A stretch of DNA of 64,000 bases from Novipirellula herctigrandis (GTDB lineage: Bacteria > Planctomycetota > Planctomycetia > Pirellulales > Pirellulaceae): contig SJPJ01000001.1 of the NCBI GenBank assembly GCA_007859835.1, forward strand, positions 5,979,375 through 6,043,374, written 5' to 3'. Numbering within the stretch: position 1 is the stretch's first letter; the number at the start of each line of letters is the position of its first letter. This document shows, one piece after another, positions 7,690 to 17,318 of this stretch. The translations under genes and the position numbers were made by a program. Under the pieces are notes generated by a model that had not been told where the DNA came from, ran no database searches, and was given only the letters and a program-made list of their open reading frames with translations.

Positions 7690-9936
7690 ATGACCGACTC
7701 AATCGCTACATCTGCATTCACGAACCCTGTCGCCGCACCGTTTCTGTCTGCTCTTGATGCCGAATCCGCGACCAGCGTCTTGCCCGAGAAACGGAACCAG
7801 CTCGAGATGTTGCTCGCTGGATTACAGGACGCCGCTCCCGCTGCGGAAGAGAATCCGGCTGTCAATAAAGTTGATCTGAAATTTGAAAACCGTTTGGCGA
7901 TGGTCCGGCTTGGGATCGCGACGTCGTTGTTTTATTCGCTTCGGGCCAAACACGTCGCCACTGCCGCTCATAGTTTACGCGTTGCGTTGTCGTGCTCGAC
8001 TTGGGCACATCGACTCGGCCTGGAAGATGCCCAGCGTGACCGGATCGAGGTCGCTGCGCTATTGCATGATTTGGGAAAAATCGGGATTCCCGATCGGATT
8101 CTTCGTAAACCAGGCAAATTGACTGTCGAAGAACAATTGACGATGGATTGCTGCAGTCGTTTGGGGTGCGAGATTCTTCATGGCTGCACGGACGATTCAG
8201 AGCTTCTTGACACCGTCCTGCACGCCAACACTTGGTTCGAGAGTCGTCGCTGCGAAGATGGTCCTCAGGGCGATGCATTGCCACTGGGATCGCGGATGCT
8301 CTCGATTGCCGATGCTTTCGACGCAATGACAACGGATCATGTTTATCGCAATGCGATGAGTCGCGAACGTGCAATTCAGGAATTGTCGAAGGGGAGCGGA
8401 ACGCAATTCGATCCCGAATTGGTCATCGACTTCAGTCGCATGGTAGAAGATCGTCCCGAGGTGCTGCAAGGAATTGTCGCGGATCGTTGGCTGAAAAATC
8501 TACAGGGTAACTCAGGTGCATCCCTTTGGGCATCGACAAGTAATGATTTTAGCGAAGCAATTAGTCCTTCGCTCCGAAGTGAAGCATTCTTTCTAAACCA
8601 ATTGGTCGGCAAACTTAAAGACGGCATTGCCTTTACTGACAATGAAGGAACGATCACGCGATGGAACGACGCCATGCAGCGAATCACATCGATCAGTGCC
8701 GATGCGATCGGGGGCAAAGTTTGGAGCGATGAGACCATTCGACTTCGCGAACGAGACGCTTCACGTCATGAGAATGCATGTGTCGTATCGGAGTGTCTTC
8801 TCAATGGGACATGTATCTCGCGCCCGATGTTACTTGAACGTCCTGGTCAGCGGCCGATTCCCGTGCATGTTCAGGTCTCTCCGGTCACTGGCGATGCGCG
8901 AACGTCGTTTGGCGTTGTGGTCGTGATTCGTGACCTTTCGGATCAAGCGTCGCTCGAAGAAAAAGTCGAAACCCTGCATGAGCAAACCACTCGTGATTCA
9001 TTGACCGGTATCTTTAACCGAGCCTATTTTGATTCGCGGTTGACTGCCGCCGCTGAAAAGACGTCTAGCGGTGGCGCGACGTTTAGTTTGATCATTTGTG
9101 ATATTGATCACTTCAAACGCGTCAATGATGTTCACGGGCATCCCGCCGGTGACCAAGCTTTGATCCAATTCGCTTCGACGTTGGAAAACCATAGTCGCGA
9201 TGGCGATGTCGTCGCTCGATACGGTGGCGAAGAATTCCTGCTGATTTGCAAAGATTGTGACAATGCAACGGCCACGAAACGAGCTGAAGTGATTCGCGGC
9301 GCACTTGAACGAACGCCACTATCGAGCCTTGGGGGGGCTGCGGTGACAGCGAGTTTCGGCGTGACCGAATATCAAGCAGGCGATTCGGCTGAAACGATTC
9401 TGGCTCGCGCCGACCGGGCTTTGCTAAAAGCGAAGGACAATGGACGCAACCGAGTCATCCAACTCGGGGCGGGGAATTGCCCCGTTCAGCATTCCGAACC
9501 ACGCAAGCGAAGTTGGTTTGGCTTGTTTGAAAGTGGCGATGCGCGGCAAATCAGTGAGTTTGATATTTTGACGCCTGTCCCGGTCGATTTGGCGATTGAA
9601 AAACTACGAGGATTTATTGCCGATCATGATGCAAAAGTTATCCGCGTCAACGAAAACCAAGTGTCCCTGAAAGTCAATGCGGTTTGCACGACGGGCGGAC
9701 GCCGTCGCATCGACCACCATATTACCCTCGACGCGCAATTGACCCTCAGCGAACAGAAAAAGTTTGATCAAGCGGGCACACCGAACCGGAAATGGCAGGG
9801 GACAAAGGTCCATGCCGTCGTCCGGCCAATTCGAAATCGCGACCGCCGTAGCCGAGCCCTGAATCCATGTATCACCCAATTAATCGCCAGCCTAAAAAGC
9901 TACATAATGGGTGAGATTATTGAGGATTCGATATAG
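7690..9936 (+). CDS. HD-GYP-like / PAS / GGDEF signalling protein (diguanylate cyclase)
   Basis: A 748-residue soluble protein with no membrane segment. An HD-type phosphohydrolase fold covers about residues 85-260: His94, the HD pair at 126-127 in LLHDLGKIGIPD, and the later SRMLSIADAFDAM. The GYP signature normally found after the second histidine is absent (the segment reads HANTWFESRRCEDGPQGD). A PAS domain follows at about 295-410 (DGIAFTDNEGTITRWNDAMQ). The GGDEF domain spans about 425-590, with active-site GGEEF at 512-516 and an allosteric I-site RDGD just upstream (503-506), so it should make cyclic di-GMP with product inhibition. The last 120 residues are unassigned. It could make c-di-GMP and bind or degrade it; the direction set by the degenerate HD domain is unclear. 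Confidence 0.85.
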   Translation: MTDSIATSAFTNPVAAPFLSALDAESATSVLPEKRNQLEMLLAGLQDAAPAAEENPAVNKVDLKFENRLAMVRLGIATSLFYSLRAKHVATAAHSLRVALSCSTWAHRLGLEDAQRDRIEVAALLHDLGKIGIPDRILRKPGKLTVEEQLTMDCCSRLGCEILHGCTDDSELLDTVLHANTWFESRRCEDGPQGDALPLGSRMLSIADAFDAMTTDHVYRNAMSRERAIQELSKGSGTQFDPELVIDFSRMVEDRPEVLQGIVADRWLKNLQGNSGASLWASTSNDFSEAISPSLRSEAFFLNQLVGKLKDGIAFTDNEGTITRWNDAMQRITSISADAIGGKVWSDETIRLRERDASRHENACVVSECLLNGTCISRPMLLERPGQRPIPVHVQVSPVTGDARTSFGVVVVIRDLSDQASLEEKVETLHEQTTRDSLTGIFNRAYFDSRLTAAAEKTSSGGATFSLIICDIDHFKRVNDVHGHPAGDQALIQFASTLENHSRDGDVVARYGGEEFLLICKDCDNATATKRAEVIRGALERTPLSSLGGAAVTASFGVTEYQAGDSAETILARADRALLKAKDNGRNRVIQLGAGNCPVQHSEPRKRSWFGLFESGDARQISEFDILTPVPVDLAIEKLRGFIADHDAKVIRVNENQVSLKVNAVCTTGGRRRIDHHITLDAQLTLSEQKKFDQAGTPNRKWQGTKVHAVVRPIRNRDRRSRALNPCITQLIASLKSYIMGEIIEDSI

Positions 9937-10029
9937 GGACTACCCGACGCTTGACCATGCCGCTATCGTTTTGAATAGAGACAAGTTGCTTTTCTATTCT
10001 TGACCCCAAAACGGAGCATACTGACGGAC

Positions 10030-10653
10030 ATGGCTTATTCATTGCCTGCACTGCCCTACGCCTACGACGCATTGGCACCCCACATCGATGCACAAACGAT
10101 GGAAATCCATCACACAAAGCATCACCAAGCCTACATTACCAAAGTCAACGCCGCGATCGCCGGTTCGGCGTTGGAAAGCAAGTCGATCGAGGACTTGGTT
10201 TCTGATCTGGCTGCGGTCCCTGCGGATAAACTCGGAGCGGTTCGCAACAATGGTGGCGGACACGCGAACCACGCACTCTTTTGGACCGTGATGGGGCCTG
10301 GCAAAGGTGGCAGCCCAACAGGCGATCTTGCTGCGGCCATCGACAAGACCTTCGGCTCGTTCGATGCCATGAAGGAACAATTCGGCAATGCCGGTGCGAC
10401 TCGTTTTGGAAGTGGTTGGGCTTGGCTCTATGTCGATGGCGGCGAGCTAAAGATCGGTAGCACTGCGAACCAAGACAGCCCGTTGATGGGCAAAGAGATC
10501 GCAGGTATCAGCGGCACCCCGATTCTCGGTCTCGATGTTTGGGAGCACGCATATTATCTGAACTACCAAAACCGTCGGCCCGATTACATTTCTGCATTCT
10601 GGAATGTGGTCGATTGGGACGCCGTCGCCGACCGCTGCAAAGCAGCCATGTAG
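10030..10653 (+). CDS. sodA: Superoxide dismutase, Fe/Mn family
   Basis: Converts superoxide to hydrogen peroxide and oxygen. The 207-residue product has the full ligand set: His27 (IHHTKHH region), His81 ([10 protein letters not shown]), Asp169 and His173 (LDVWEHAYY). The outer-sphere glutamine in the NQDSPL segment (about 147-152) and the GSGWAWL motif favour manganese or dual-metal use over iron. The ATG at 10030 gives the family N-terminus [15 protein letters not shown]; an in-frame upstream start adds unrelated residues. There is no signal peptide, so it is cytoplasmic. It is a single-gene unit ended by a strong terminator. Confidence 0.95.
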   Translation: MAYSLPALPYAYDALAPHIDAQTMEIHHTKHHQAYITKVNAAIAGSALESKSIEDLVSDLAAVPADKLGAVRNNGGGHANHALFWTVMGPGKGGSPTGDLAAAIDKTFGSFDAMKEQFGNAGATRFGSGWAWLYVDGGELKIGSTANQDSPLMGKEIAGISGTPILGLDVWEHAYYLNYQNRRPDYISAFWNVVDWDAVADRCKAAM

Positions 10654-10672
10654 TTTGCTAAACAAAGCGTTA

Positions 10673-10690
10673 GGCCGGTGCCCACCGGCC
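10673..10690. repeat. Inverted repeat after sod
   Basis: GGCCGGT, four-base loop GCCC, ACCGGCC: a perfect 7-bp stem 20 bp after the sod stop. Its arms are identical to those of the terminator that follows at 10710, so the two hairpins could exchange partners. Confidence 0.7.
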
Positions 10691-10709
10691 GCTGTTGGAT
10701 TTTTGATTG

Positions 10710-10740
10710 GGGCCGGTGAGAACCGGCCCTTCTTTTTTTG
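10710..10740 (+). terminator. Rho-independent terminator of sod
   Basis: Perfect 8-bp GC-rich stem GGGCCGGT / ACCGGCCC with a GAGA tetraloop (10710-10729), directly followed by TTCTTTTTTTG. It lies between convergent sod and the sulfatase gene, with the T-run on the sod side. Confidence 0.9.
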
Positions 10741-10837
10741 AGGGAACTGGGACTCCATTTACGGCTGACCCGAGACCACCGCAGCTTCCATAAAGAAGAC
10801 GCAATTGGAAGCGTTGATCGATGGGCTTCACGTGTTG

Positions 10838-12910
10838 TTACTTCACAGACAGGCCGATGGTATTCTGATTCGCATTTGTGATTTCTTTTGCATCGATTAA
10901 CGCCGTCAAGCGAAATGGGTGGTCGCCGGCTTCGAGTTGAATCGACTCTTTGTATGTCGCTGTGGTACGTTGGAAATCCGCGTCAATCAAACCGATTTGA
11001 TGCAATTCAAGAAAGGCCTTGTGTTCGCTGTTTAGCTCGAAATGTACCATTCGTGTTTCGTCAACATGGATGACCCCACTCCAACTTGCAGCGCCTTGGA
11101 AGTCGAGCAAACGTGTGGTGTCGATTTCGTCCACAACCATAGTGCGTTCGGGTTTCAATCCATCGACACTAGGGACATACGGATAATCCCCACGATATAA
11201 CGCCAACTGCATTGGAGGGGATTTGCCATCCGAAGCAGGCTCCATCGCAGGCACGGGGGTGTCATCGTAGGGACGCGTGGCACTCGGATTTGGCCGCCGC
11301 AATTGCAGCACACGCTGTTGCATTCTCGTTTGCAGTGCGATGAACTTTGGACTTGTACCAGCGAGGTTGACTCGTTCACTGGGGTCCGAAGCCACATCGT
11401 AGATTTCAAACGGATCGGTTGCGTTTTTGATTACATATCGGACTCCTTTGAAGCCGTCCAAAAAGACAACTTGCATTTGTTTTCTTGGATGGCCACGTCG
11501 GTTGACGGCGAAGGAATCATATTTTGGCGTTGGCGAGCCATTGAAGTATTCGATGTAGATTTGACTTGGCAACGCATCGGGCTGGTTTGAGGAAATCCAC
11601 CGTGGAATCAAGGAGACTCCGTCTGTGCGTGCTGGTGCTGCGATTCCGGCTACGTCTGCAAATGTCGGCATCCAATCGTGGGACTGCGATGGACGCCGAT
11701 CGACCGACGGTTCGATCCGCCCAGGCCAGCAGGCGAGTGTCGGAACGCGTATGCCGCCTTCCCAGCAATCGCGTTTGATTCCATCGAACGGACCATAGGA
11801 CGCAAAGGATGTCGGTTTGTAGGATTCGTCCTTGATGTAACTTTCGCAATGAGGTCCGTTGTCGGACGTGAACACGATGAGCGTATTGTCAGCGATCCCC
11901 AATTCATCCAACGTCGCTCGTAAATCGCCGACGCAATCGTCGATCCGTCGGATCGAAGTGGCAAAACGTTGTTCCACGTCCGTCCAATCAGGGCGATCAC
12001 AATCGGGGTGGCGATAGCAATCAATGTTGGGCGATGCCGTGTTGATCATGTGGGCTGGTTTTCCGATCCACTGCATTCCACCATCGACACCGTCACCCTC
12101 GGGATAGGCCATCGTCGGTAACTGCAGCGCCGCGTGGGGCGTGTCGAACGCCAACATCATAAAGAACGGCTCCGCACTAGGCTTTTTGGCATGATCGATG
12201 ATCGCTTGCTTAGTAAACGCAGTGAAAAGGTCCGCGGTGTAACAACCCGTCAAATCGCCGGAGACTTCACGATCGTTGTGCCAAACTTGTTTGGGGGCAA
12301 TATGTGTGGGACTATTTCCCAGGGGCCATGAATCGGCTGGGTAATGTTGATGGCCATCGACGTGACGGACATATCCAAAGTACTCGTCAAATCCTCGTTT
12401 GGTCGGATAAGCCGACCAATTGGCCGGTGATTGGTCCTCTTCATCGGCGACTTCTTTTCCGCCATGAAGACCGTACTTTCCTATCAGCCAAGTTTTATAG
12501 CCAGCCGAGCGGAGTACGGTTGCCAGGGTATGGTTGTTTTCCAGCGGCCAATCGAATTGGTTGTCGCGGACGACTGCGTTGCCTTGGTGAACGCCCGTGA
12601 AAAGAGATGCACGCGAGGGGGCACATACGGGCGCGGCACAGTAATGCTGGGCCAATCGTACGCCACTTTCAGCCATTTCGTCGAGGTGCGGAGTGCGGTG
12701 CCGCTTCGGATTCGTACGCGTGTTTTGAAAATTGACGCCTAAGTCACCCCATCCCATATCGTCGACCAAAATCAGCAAAATGTTTGGTTGCGGCTTGGTA
12801 TTGTCAGCACACGCAGATCCCGGCCAAAAGAATACCGAAGCGATTGTCAGCAGCAATAACGGTAGAGCGAGCATGCGGATCAGTGGGAGGTGGGTCAATC
12901 GGATGAGCAC
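10838..12910 (-). CDS. Secreted sulfatase (arylsulfatase A family)
   Basis: Hydrolyses a sulfate ester; the substrate is probably a sulfated polysaccharide, though the sequence does not show which. The 690-residue protein has a signal peptide (about residues 1-35, LLLLTIASVFFWPGSACA). The first metal-site motif is LVDDMGWGD (Asp50-Asp51). The sulfatase signature CAPSRASLFTG is at 96-106, with Cys96 the residue to be oxidised to formylglycine. FTSDNGPH supplies further metal ligands, and a C-terminal beta-rich extension (about 580-690) follows the catalytic domain. The start is the GTG at 12910, placed behind AAAGGAAACGAAAC. Maturation needs a formylglycine-generating enzyme encoded elsewhere. 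Confidence 0.93.
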   Translation of the reverse strand: MLIRLTHLPLIRMLALPLLLLTIASVFFWPGSACADNTKPQPNILLILVDDMGWGDLGVNFQNTRTNPKRHRTPHLDEMAESGVRLAQHYCAAPVCAPSRASLFTGVHQGNAVVRDNQFDWPLENNHTLATVLRSAGYKTWLIGKYGLHGGKEVADEEDQSPANWSAYPTKRGFDEYFGYVRHVDGHQHYPADSWPLGNSPTHIAPKQVWHNDREVSGDLTGCYTADLFTAFTKQAIIDHAKKPSAEPFFMMLAFDTPHAALQLPTMAYPEGDGVDGGMQWIGKPAHMINTASPNIDCYRHPDCDRPDWTDVEQRFATSIRRIDDCVGDLRATLDELGIADNTLIVFTSDNGPHCESYIKDESYKPTSFASYGPFDGIKRDCWEGGIRVPTLACWPGRIEPSVDRRPSQSHDWMPTFADVAGIAAPARTDGVSLIPRWISSNQPDALPSQIYIEYFNGSPTPKYDSFAVNRRGHPRKQMQVVFLDGFKGVRYVIKNATDPFEIYDVASDPSERVNLAGTSPKFIALQTRMQQRVLQLRRPNPSATRPYDDTPVPAMEPASDGKSPPMQLALYRGDYPYVPSVDGLKPERTMVVDEIDTTRLLDFQGAASWSGVIHVDETRMVHFELNSEHKAFLELHQIGLIDADFQRTTATYKESIQLEAGDHPFRLTALIDAKEITNANQNTIGLSVK

Positions 12911-12958
12911 GTTTCGTTTCCTTTGCCAGAAAAACTGATGATGGGGTGCGAATGGAAG

Positions 12959-13543
12959 CTACTCTAATTTGGAAATCTTATTGCCCTTTTTCGATTCCAT
13001 TAATTGTACTTCGAGAGGTGTTTTGCCGCCCGGATGATGCCCGGCCAGATGATGACCACACAGGGCAATTGCGAGAGCATCAGCGACGTCCGCTGGCTCG
13101 GGGACGGTCGCAAGGGAAAGTTGCAGTTTAACGGCTTGCTGCATTTGATGTTTGGGAGCGTGGCCGTTTCCGGTGAGGACCTTTTTCACTCGGGTCGGTT
13201 CATAATGCGAAACTGGAATCCCCGCTTGGCCGGCGGCTAAGCAAATGACTCCTCGGGCGTGCCCCATCAAAATGGCGGTTCGGGGCCGCGCGTAATGCGA
13301 GAACAATTGCTCTAGCGCCATCCGCTCGGGATAGAACGCTTCGATCACTTCTTTGATTCCGTTGTGAAGTTCCTGCAGTCGATTTTCGATTGAATCTTGT
13401 GCGCGGCTGCGGATGATTCCTGCTTCACACAACTTGATAGTTTGTCCGTGGACTTCAATCACGCCGTAGCCGGTCGTGTTTAGTCCAGGGTCAATGCCGA
13501 GAATTCGTGATTGGCTCGCATGGCTCACGAACTGCGTTCCCAC
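12959..13543 (-). CDS. ruvC: RuvC Holliday-junction endonuclease
   Basis: Resolves Holliday junctions during recombination repair, with RuvAB. The 194-residue product shows the RNase-H-like core: the first catalytic Asp in [14 protein letters not shown], the Glu in MALEQLF, and the C-terminal acidic pair in [16 protein letters not shown]. Two GTG starts are possible: 13543, six bases after AGAAGG, and 13528, which overlaps the cysS stop as GTGA. I list the longer form. The gene is the last of coaD-cysS-ruvC. Confidence 0.93.
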   Translation of the reverse strand: MGTQFVSHASQSRILGIDPGLNTTGYGVIEVHGQTIKLCEAGIIRSRAQDSIENRLQELHNGIKEVIEAFYPERMALEQLFSHYARPRTAILMGHARGVICLAAGQAGIPVSHYEPTRVKKVLTGNGHAPKHQMQQAVKLQLSLATVPEPADVADALAIALCGHHLAGHHPGGKTPLEVQLMESKKGNKISKLE

Positions 13544-15120
13544 GAAGTGCCTTCTTTTTTATCTAACAGCGCGATGCCGAGGCCAGTTAGGCGGTCGCGG
13601 ATCGCGTCGCCGGTTGCGTAATCTTTTCGCTCGCGTGCTTCTTTTCTCAGATCGATCAACAAGTGGACGACACTGTCAAGTATCGCGGCGTCGCCATCAT
13701 CACCACCGGACTTTGGTGGTGCTTTGATGAAGATCCCGAGCACATTGGTCAATTGGCGGATTACCGTGACAGCTTTGACTAGCGACTCGACTTCGGGGCT
13801 GTTTTTGTCGCTCTTGGCATCGAGTTTTGCGTCGTCAATGTAGCGGTTGAGAAGCCGTAGAGAATCAAACAGGGTGCTAATCGCTGCACCGGTGTTGAAG
13901 TCATCATCCATCGCCGCCAAGAATTTTTCGCGGATGCCATGGATTTCGACGAGCAGTTTGTCTTTCCCTGGATCGAAGTCACCTTCGCTGCGAGTTTTTG
14001 CAGGGGCGAGATCGTAGACTGATTGGCCTGTGATTTCATCGAAACGATCAAAGAATCGATAGAACGTTTCGAGGGACGTGCCCGCTTCTTGCAGCCCTTC
14101 TTCGCCATAAACGATGGTCGATCGGTAATGGGTGCGAAGCAGGAAGAATCGAATCCGCTCGCCTGTGTGACGGCGAATCAATTCGGACAATCCGCCTGCG
14201 CCTTTGCTGCGGCTGATCTTGCCCGCTGCGTCTTCGTCGGCCGACGTTTCGCGATCGCTTTTTCCACCAACTTTGCCTTTCTCGCCTGCCCGCATCAGTC
14301 CGTTGTGCATCCAATACTTGACCATGGGCGCACCGTGGCAGCAGCTGCTTTGAGCACGTTCGTTTTCGTGGTGGGGGAACATCAAATCCAAGCCGCCGCC
14401 ATGAATGTCAAACGTGTCGCCAAGAATTTCGTGGCTCATCGCGGAACATTCGATGTGCCATCCGGGGCGACCCTGTCCCCATGGGCTTTCCCAAGCAATC
14501 TCGCCTGGACGAGCGTTCTTCCAGAGAGCGAAGTCGCCCGATGACTTTTTCTTTGCCGCTGCTTCACCGCCTTCGCCTTGTTGCGCATCGATGCTGCGAT
14601 TGGATAATTGGCCGTAGTTGGGGTCTTTGGTGACATCGAAAAAGACATCGCCGTCGACTTCGTAGGCGTAACCTTTTTCAACCAAGCTTTCGATGAACCG
14701 AATGATTTGGTTCATGTGATCGGTTGCGCGAGGCAAGTGATCAATTTGGTTGACGCCTAACTCTTTCAAGTTGGACAAATAATCGGCCGTCATCTCGCAC
14801 GCGATTTGACTGATCGGGATGCCTCGTTCGCGGCTCTTGGCAATCAATTTGTCGTCGACATCGGTGATGTTGATAACAAGTGAAACGTCGTAGCCGCAGA
14901 ACCTTAAATAGCGTTTGACCGTGTCGAAAATGACCGGGCCGACCATGTGGCCAATGTGCGATTCCGCGTAGACCGTCGGGCCACACAAGTAAATGCCGAC
15001 TTTCGGCGGGTGAAGCGGTTGGAAGACCTCTTTGGTCTTGCTAAGAGTGTTGTAAATACGAATCGGGGCCTTAATGCCAGCATTCGCTGAAACGGAAGAG
15101 GTCGCGGAAGCAGTGCTCAT
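13525..15120 (-). CDS. cysS: Cysteinyl-tRNA synthetase with altered KMSKS loop
   Basis: Charges tRNA-Cys. At 531 residues it is about 70 longer than typical CysRS. The N-terminal zinc/ATP site is [14 protein letters not shown] (Cys46, HIGH at 55-58), and the zinc-site segment [15 protein letters not shown] is intact. The KMSKS loop is unusual: it reads KISRS (301-305) and is preceded by an inserted Lys/Glu/Asp-rich stretch of about 20 residues. There is a further insert around residues 185-200 ([17 protein letters not shown]). The anticodon-binding C-terminus follows. It overlaps ruvC. Confidence 0.94.
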   Translation of the reverse strand: MSTASATSSVSANAGIKAPIRIYNTLSKTKEVFQPLHPPKVGIYLCGPTVYAESHIGHMVGPVIFDTVKRYLRFCGYDVSLVINITDVDDKLIAKSRERGIPISQIACEMTADYLSNLKELGVNQIDHLPRATDHMNQIIRFIESLVEKGYAYEVDGDVFFDVTKDPNYGQLSNRSIDAQQGEGGEAAAKKKSSGDFALWKNARPGEIAWESPWGQGRPGWHIECSAMSHEILGDTFDIHGGGLDLMFPHHENERAQSSCCHGAPMVKYWMHNGLMRAGEKGKVGGKSDRETSADEDAAGKISRSKGAGGLSELIRRHTGERIRFFLLRTHYRSTIVYGEEGLQEAGTSLETFYRFFDRFDEITGQSVYDLAPAKTRSEGDFDPGKDKLLVEIHGIREKFLAAMDDDFNTGAAISTLFDSLRLLNRYIDDAKLDAKSDKNSPEVESLVKAVTVIRQLTNVLGIFIKAPPKSGGDDGDAAILDSVVHLLIDLRKEARERKDYATGDAIRDRLTGLGIALLDKKEGTSWERSS

Positions 15121-15232
15121 CGAGTGGTTTTGAAATCGAGTGGTTATGGAAAAATGGCCGTGTAGGGCGAATTTATGTTCGAGTGTGACGGATTATAGAG
15201 AGTGATCGCGTTTAGGTAGAGGGCGTTTTTAT

Positions 15233-15733
15233 TCACCGCCCCTGCATATGCTTTCGCAGCGCGGGGATCACCTGCGGAGGGACAAATTTCGCCAAGTGAG
15301 CATCATTGTCGCTCATGGATGCGATTTGCTTCAGTAGTGAACTGCTGACGTGAGTAAACCGTTCGTCGGCCATCAGGAACACGGTTTCGAGTCCCGGGTC
15401 GAGTTGATGATTTGCCATCATCATGGTGAATTCGCCAGCCGTGTCGGTCAGCGGGCGGATGCCGCGGACCATAATCTTGGCGTTCATTTGGCGAACGAAA
15501 TCGACTGCGAGGCCATCGAAGACCTCCACGCGTGTGTTTTGGATCTTTTCGGTGACGGTGCGGACTAATGCGATTCGCTCTTCGGTATCAAATAGCGGAC
15601 GCTTATCCTTGTTGATCCCAATGCCGATAATCAAGTGGTCGAATAGCCGAGCAGCCCGTTCGATAATGTGTAGATGCCCCAGCGTAATGGGGTCGAACGA
15701 GCCAGTGTAGACGGCGATGCGTTGGGTGGACAT
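15233..15733 (-). CDS. coaD: Phosphopantetheine adenylyltransferase
   Basis: Fourth step of coenzyme A synthesis: 4'-phosphopantetheine plus ATP gives dephospho-CoA. The 166-residue product matches the family length. It has the nucleotidyltransferase motif YTGSFDPITLGHLHII at the N-terminus (TxGH active site), the family segment VRGIRPLTDTAGEF, and a late VSSSLLKQIA motif. The start is the ATG at 15733 (MSTQRIAVYTG), not the upstream in-frame codon. It sits 112 bp before cysS on the same strand. Confidence 0.95.
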   Translation of the reverse strand: MSTQRIAVYTGSFDPITLGHLHIIERAARLFDHLIIGIGINKDKRPLFDTEERIALVRTVTEKIQNTRVEVFDGLAVDFVRQMNAKIMVRGIRPLTDTAGEFTMMMANHQLDPGLETVFLMADERFTHVSSSLLKQIASMSDNDAHLAKFVPPQVIPALRKHMQGR

Positions 15734-15972
15734 GGACGGAACCTCGGCGAGACAGGTGAAAAACAACCCGAGTTAACAATCTAGCAGTAAACCGAGGCGA
15801 TCGGGACTCGTTTTCCGTCTCGCTCTTGATTTTGGATTTGGAGTGGTAGTGAAAGTCGCCGAGACTTTTGGCATTTTCCAGTTCAGGCCGAAACTCTTGA
15901 CGAGTCTCGCTACCCGAAAATGGAGCTGCAGCGGAAGTAAGAGAGGCTGTCAGCACTTTTCGGCAAATAGCA

Positions 15973-17313
15973 CTAGCGGGCCAAATAGACCGCTTCGTCT
16001 GGGGCGATCGCAATAATGTACTGATTGCGTCCATCGACCATGGTGACCCGTTTGGTTCGCCCGCTGCCAATTTCGTGGCCGCTTTGACCAAGTGAACTCA
16101 GTCCGATGTCATACTCGCCCACCGGTAGTTCGGCTCGGAGAACTTGGATTTCACGAGGCAACAATCCCCAGCACCGCGTGTCGGCATGTTCGGTACTGCT
16201 CCAAGCCGAAGCGGCAGCAAAATGGAACAGCGATCCAGCGGTCCCGGCGAGCCCAAGTTGGTTTCCGGCAGTCGCCACGGCCGCCTCTTTGGCGGTTCGC
16301 CGAAGTACCGCGCGGGCGATTGTCCAAGGCATCTCAGCCGCGTTTTGTTTGGCGGCTAATTCCCCGACATGGGTCAACGTCTCGGTCACTCCGATCGCGA
16401 CGCCATCGGCTCGTACCCCAATTGCGATCACATTCGATGTTGGAGTGTAAACGGCGGGGACTTTCACTGCTGCGATATTCGGCAGCGAGATCGCTTCGCC
16501 ACTTTGGCCTTCATCGTTGTTGTTTTGATTGTTCAGAATCGCCGACGCGATTTGCATTGCCGAAGTGGTCGTCGGTGCTTCCACCTCATGCAACACGGGC
16601 CCCCGACCGACGCAACCGATCACGTACAAAACGCCATTGCCGGGCGAGCTGTGACTTCCGAAACTGGCTCGCTCGATGTCCCGATTCGCCGCAGTAAAAC
16701 TGGGCTGAACTGCACTGACTAATGTGTACGCTTTGGCGGCATCATCGTAATCGTGGTGAGTTGCTTCTCGCAAAATCCCTCGGATATACGGGGCAAAGGC
16801 GATCGGTTGGTAGGAGGCCGAGGCATTCTCGATGCCTTGTTTCTCGGCATCCGCAGCGAGATCATTTTGTTTCATCGCGGCTTGCAGGGCGTAGCTCTCT
16901 GCGTCGGATCCATCGGTCGCCAAGGAACATACCGCCAACATCGTGCGGATCATCACTTGTTCGTAACCGGCCGGGCGAAAGACTCGCGCGGTGTCGTCGG
17001 TGATGATCGATGTCACTTCCGAAACGGGGGCGACGCTTGGCAACGCATCGAATTGGTCGCGTAGTTTCCGCAACCGTTGTTCAGCCGATCGTGCGTCGCC
17101 TTGCGCTAGTTCGACCATTGCTAGGTCCAATTCCGCAGCGTCAGCGAACTTGCGACGTGACTTGGTCAATTCGGCAAACGTTGTGTGTGACGTATCGAGA
17201 TCGCCAGCGGCGAAGGCATTTCGAGCAGTATCAATTTTGCGCAGCGGTGTCGCACATCCACTAGGGATTAGCAGCATCGCAAGCACGTAAAAGAAAGGAA
17301 AAGGCAGCTTCAT
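15973..17313 (-). CDS. COG3014-like lipoprotein with helical repeats
   Basis: A 446-residue predicted lipoprotein: signal sequence with lipobox region LIPSGC (Cys about residue 20). A helical TPR-like part follows at about 25-200 (RNAFAAGDLDTSHTTFAELT, then AEQRLRKLRDQF), then a beta-rich C-terminal half. Layout and neighbour resemble the COG3014 proteins encoded beside LpoB-type lipoproteins in other Gram-negative bacteria; the match is by pattern, not alignment. The start is the ATG 5 bp after the upstream lipoprotein's stop; the frame stays open much further 5', but that part is the shadow of the neighbour. Confidence 0.75.
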   Translation of the reverse strand: MKLPFPFFYVLAMLLIPSGCATPLRKIDTARNAFAAGDLDTSHTTFAELTKSRRKFADAAELDLAMVELAQGDARSAEQRLRKLRDQFDALPSVAPVSEVTSIITDDTARVFRPAGYEQVMIRTMLAVCSLATDGSDAESYALQAAMKQNDLAADAEKQGIENASASYQPIAFAPYIRGILREATHHDYDDAAKAYTLVSAVQPSFTAANRDIERASFGSHSSPGNGVLYVIGCVGRGPVLHEVEAPTTTSAMQIASAILNNQNNNDEGQSGEAISLPNIAAVKVPAVYTPTSNVIAIGVRADGVAIGVTETLTHVGELAAKQNAAEMPWTIARAVLRRTAKEAAVATAGNQLGLAGTAGSLFHFAAASAWSSTEHADTRCWGLLPREIQVLRAELPVGEYDIGLSSLGQSGHEIGSGRTKRVTMVDGRNQYIIAIAPDEAVYLAR

Positions 17314-17318
17314 GCGGA

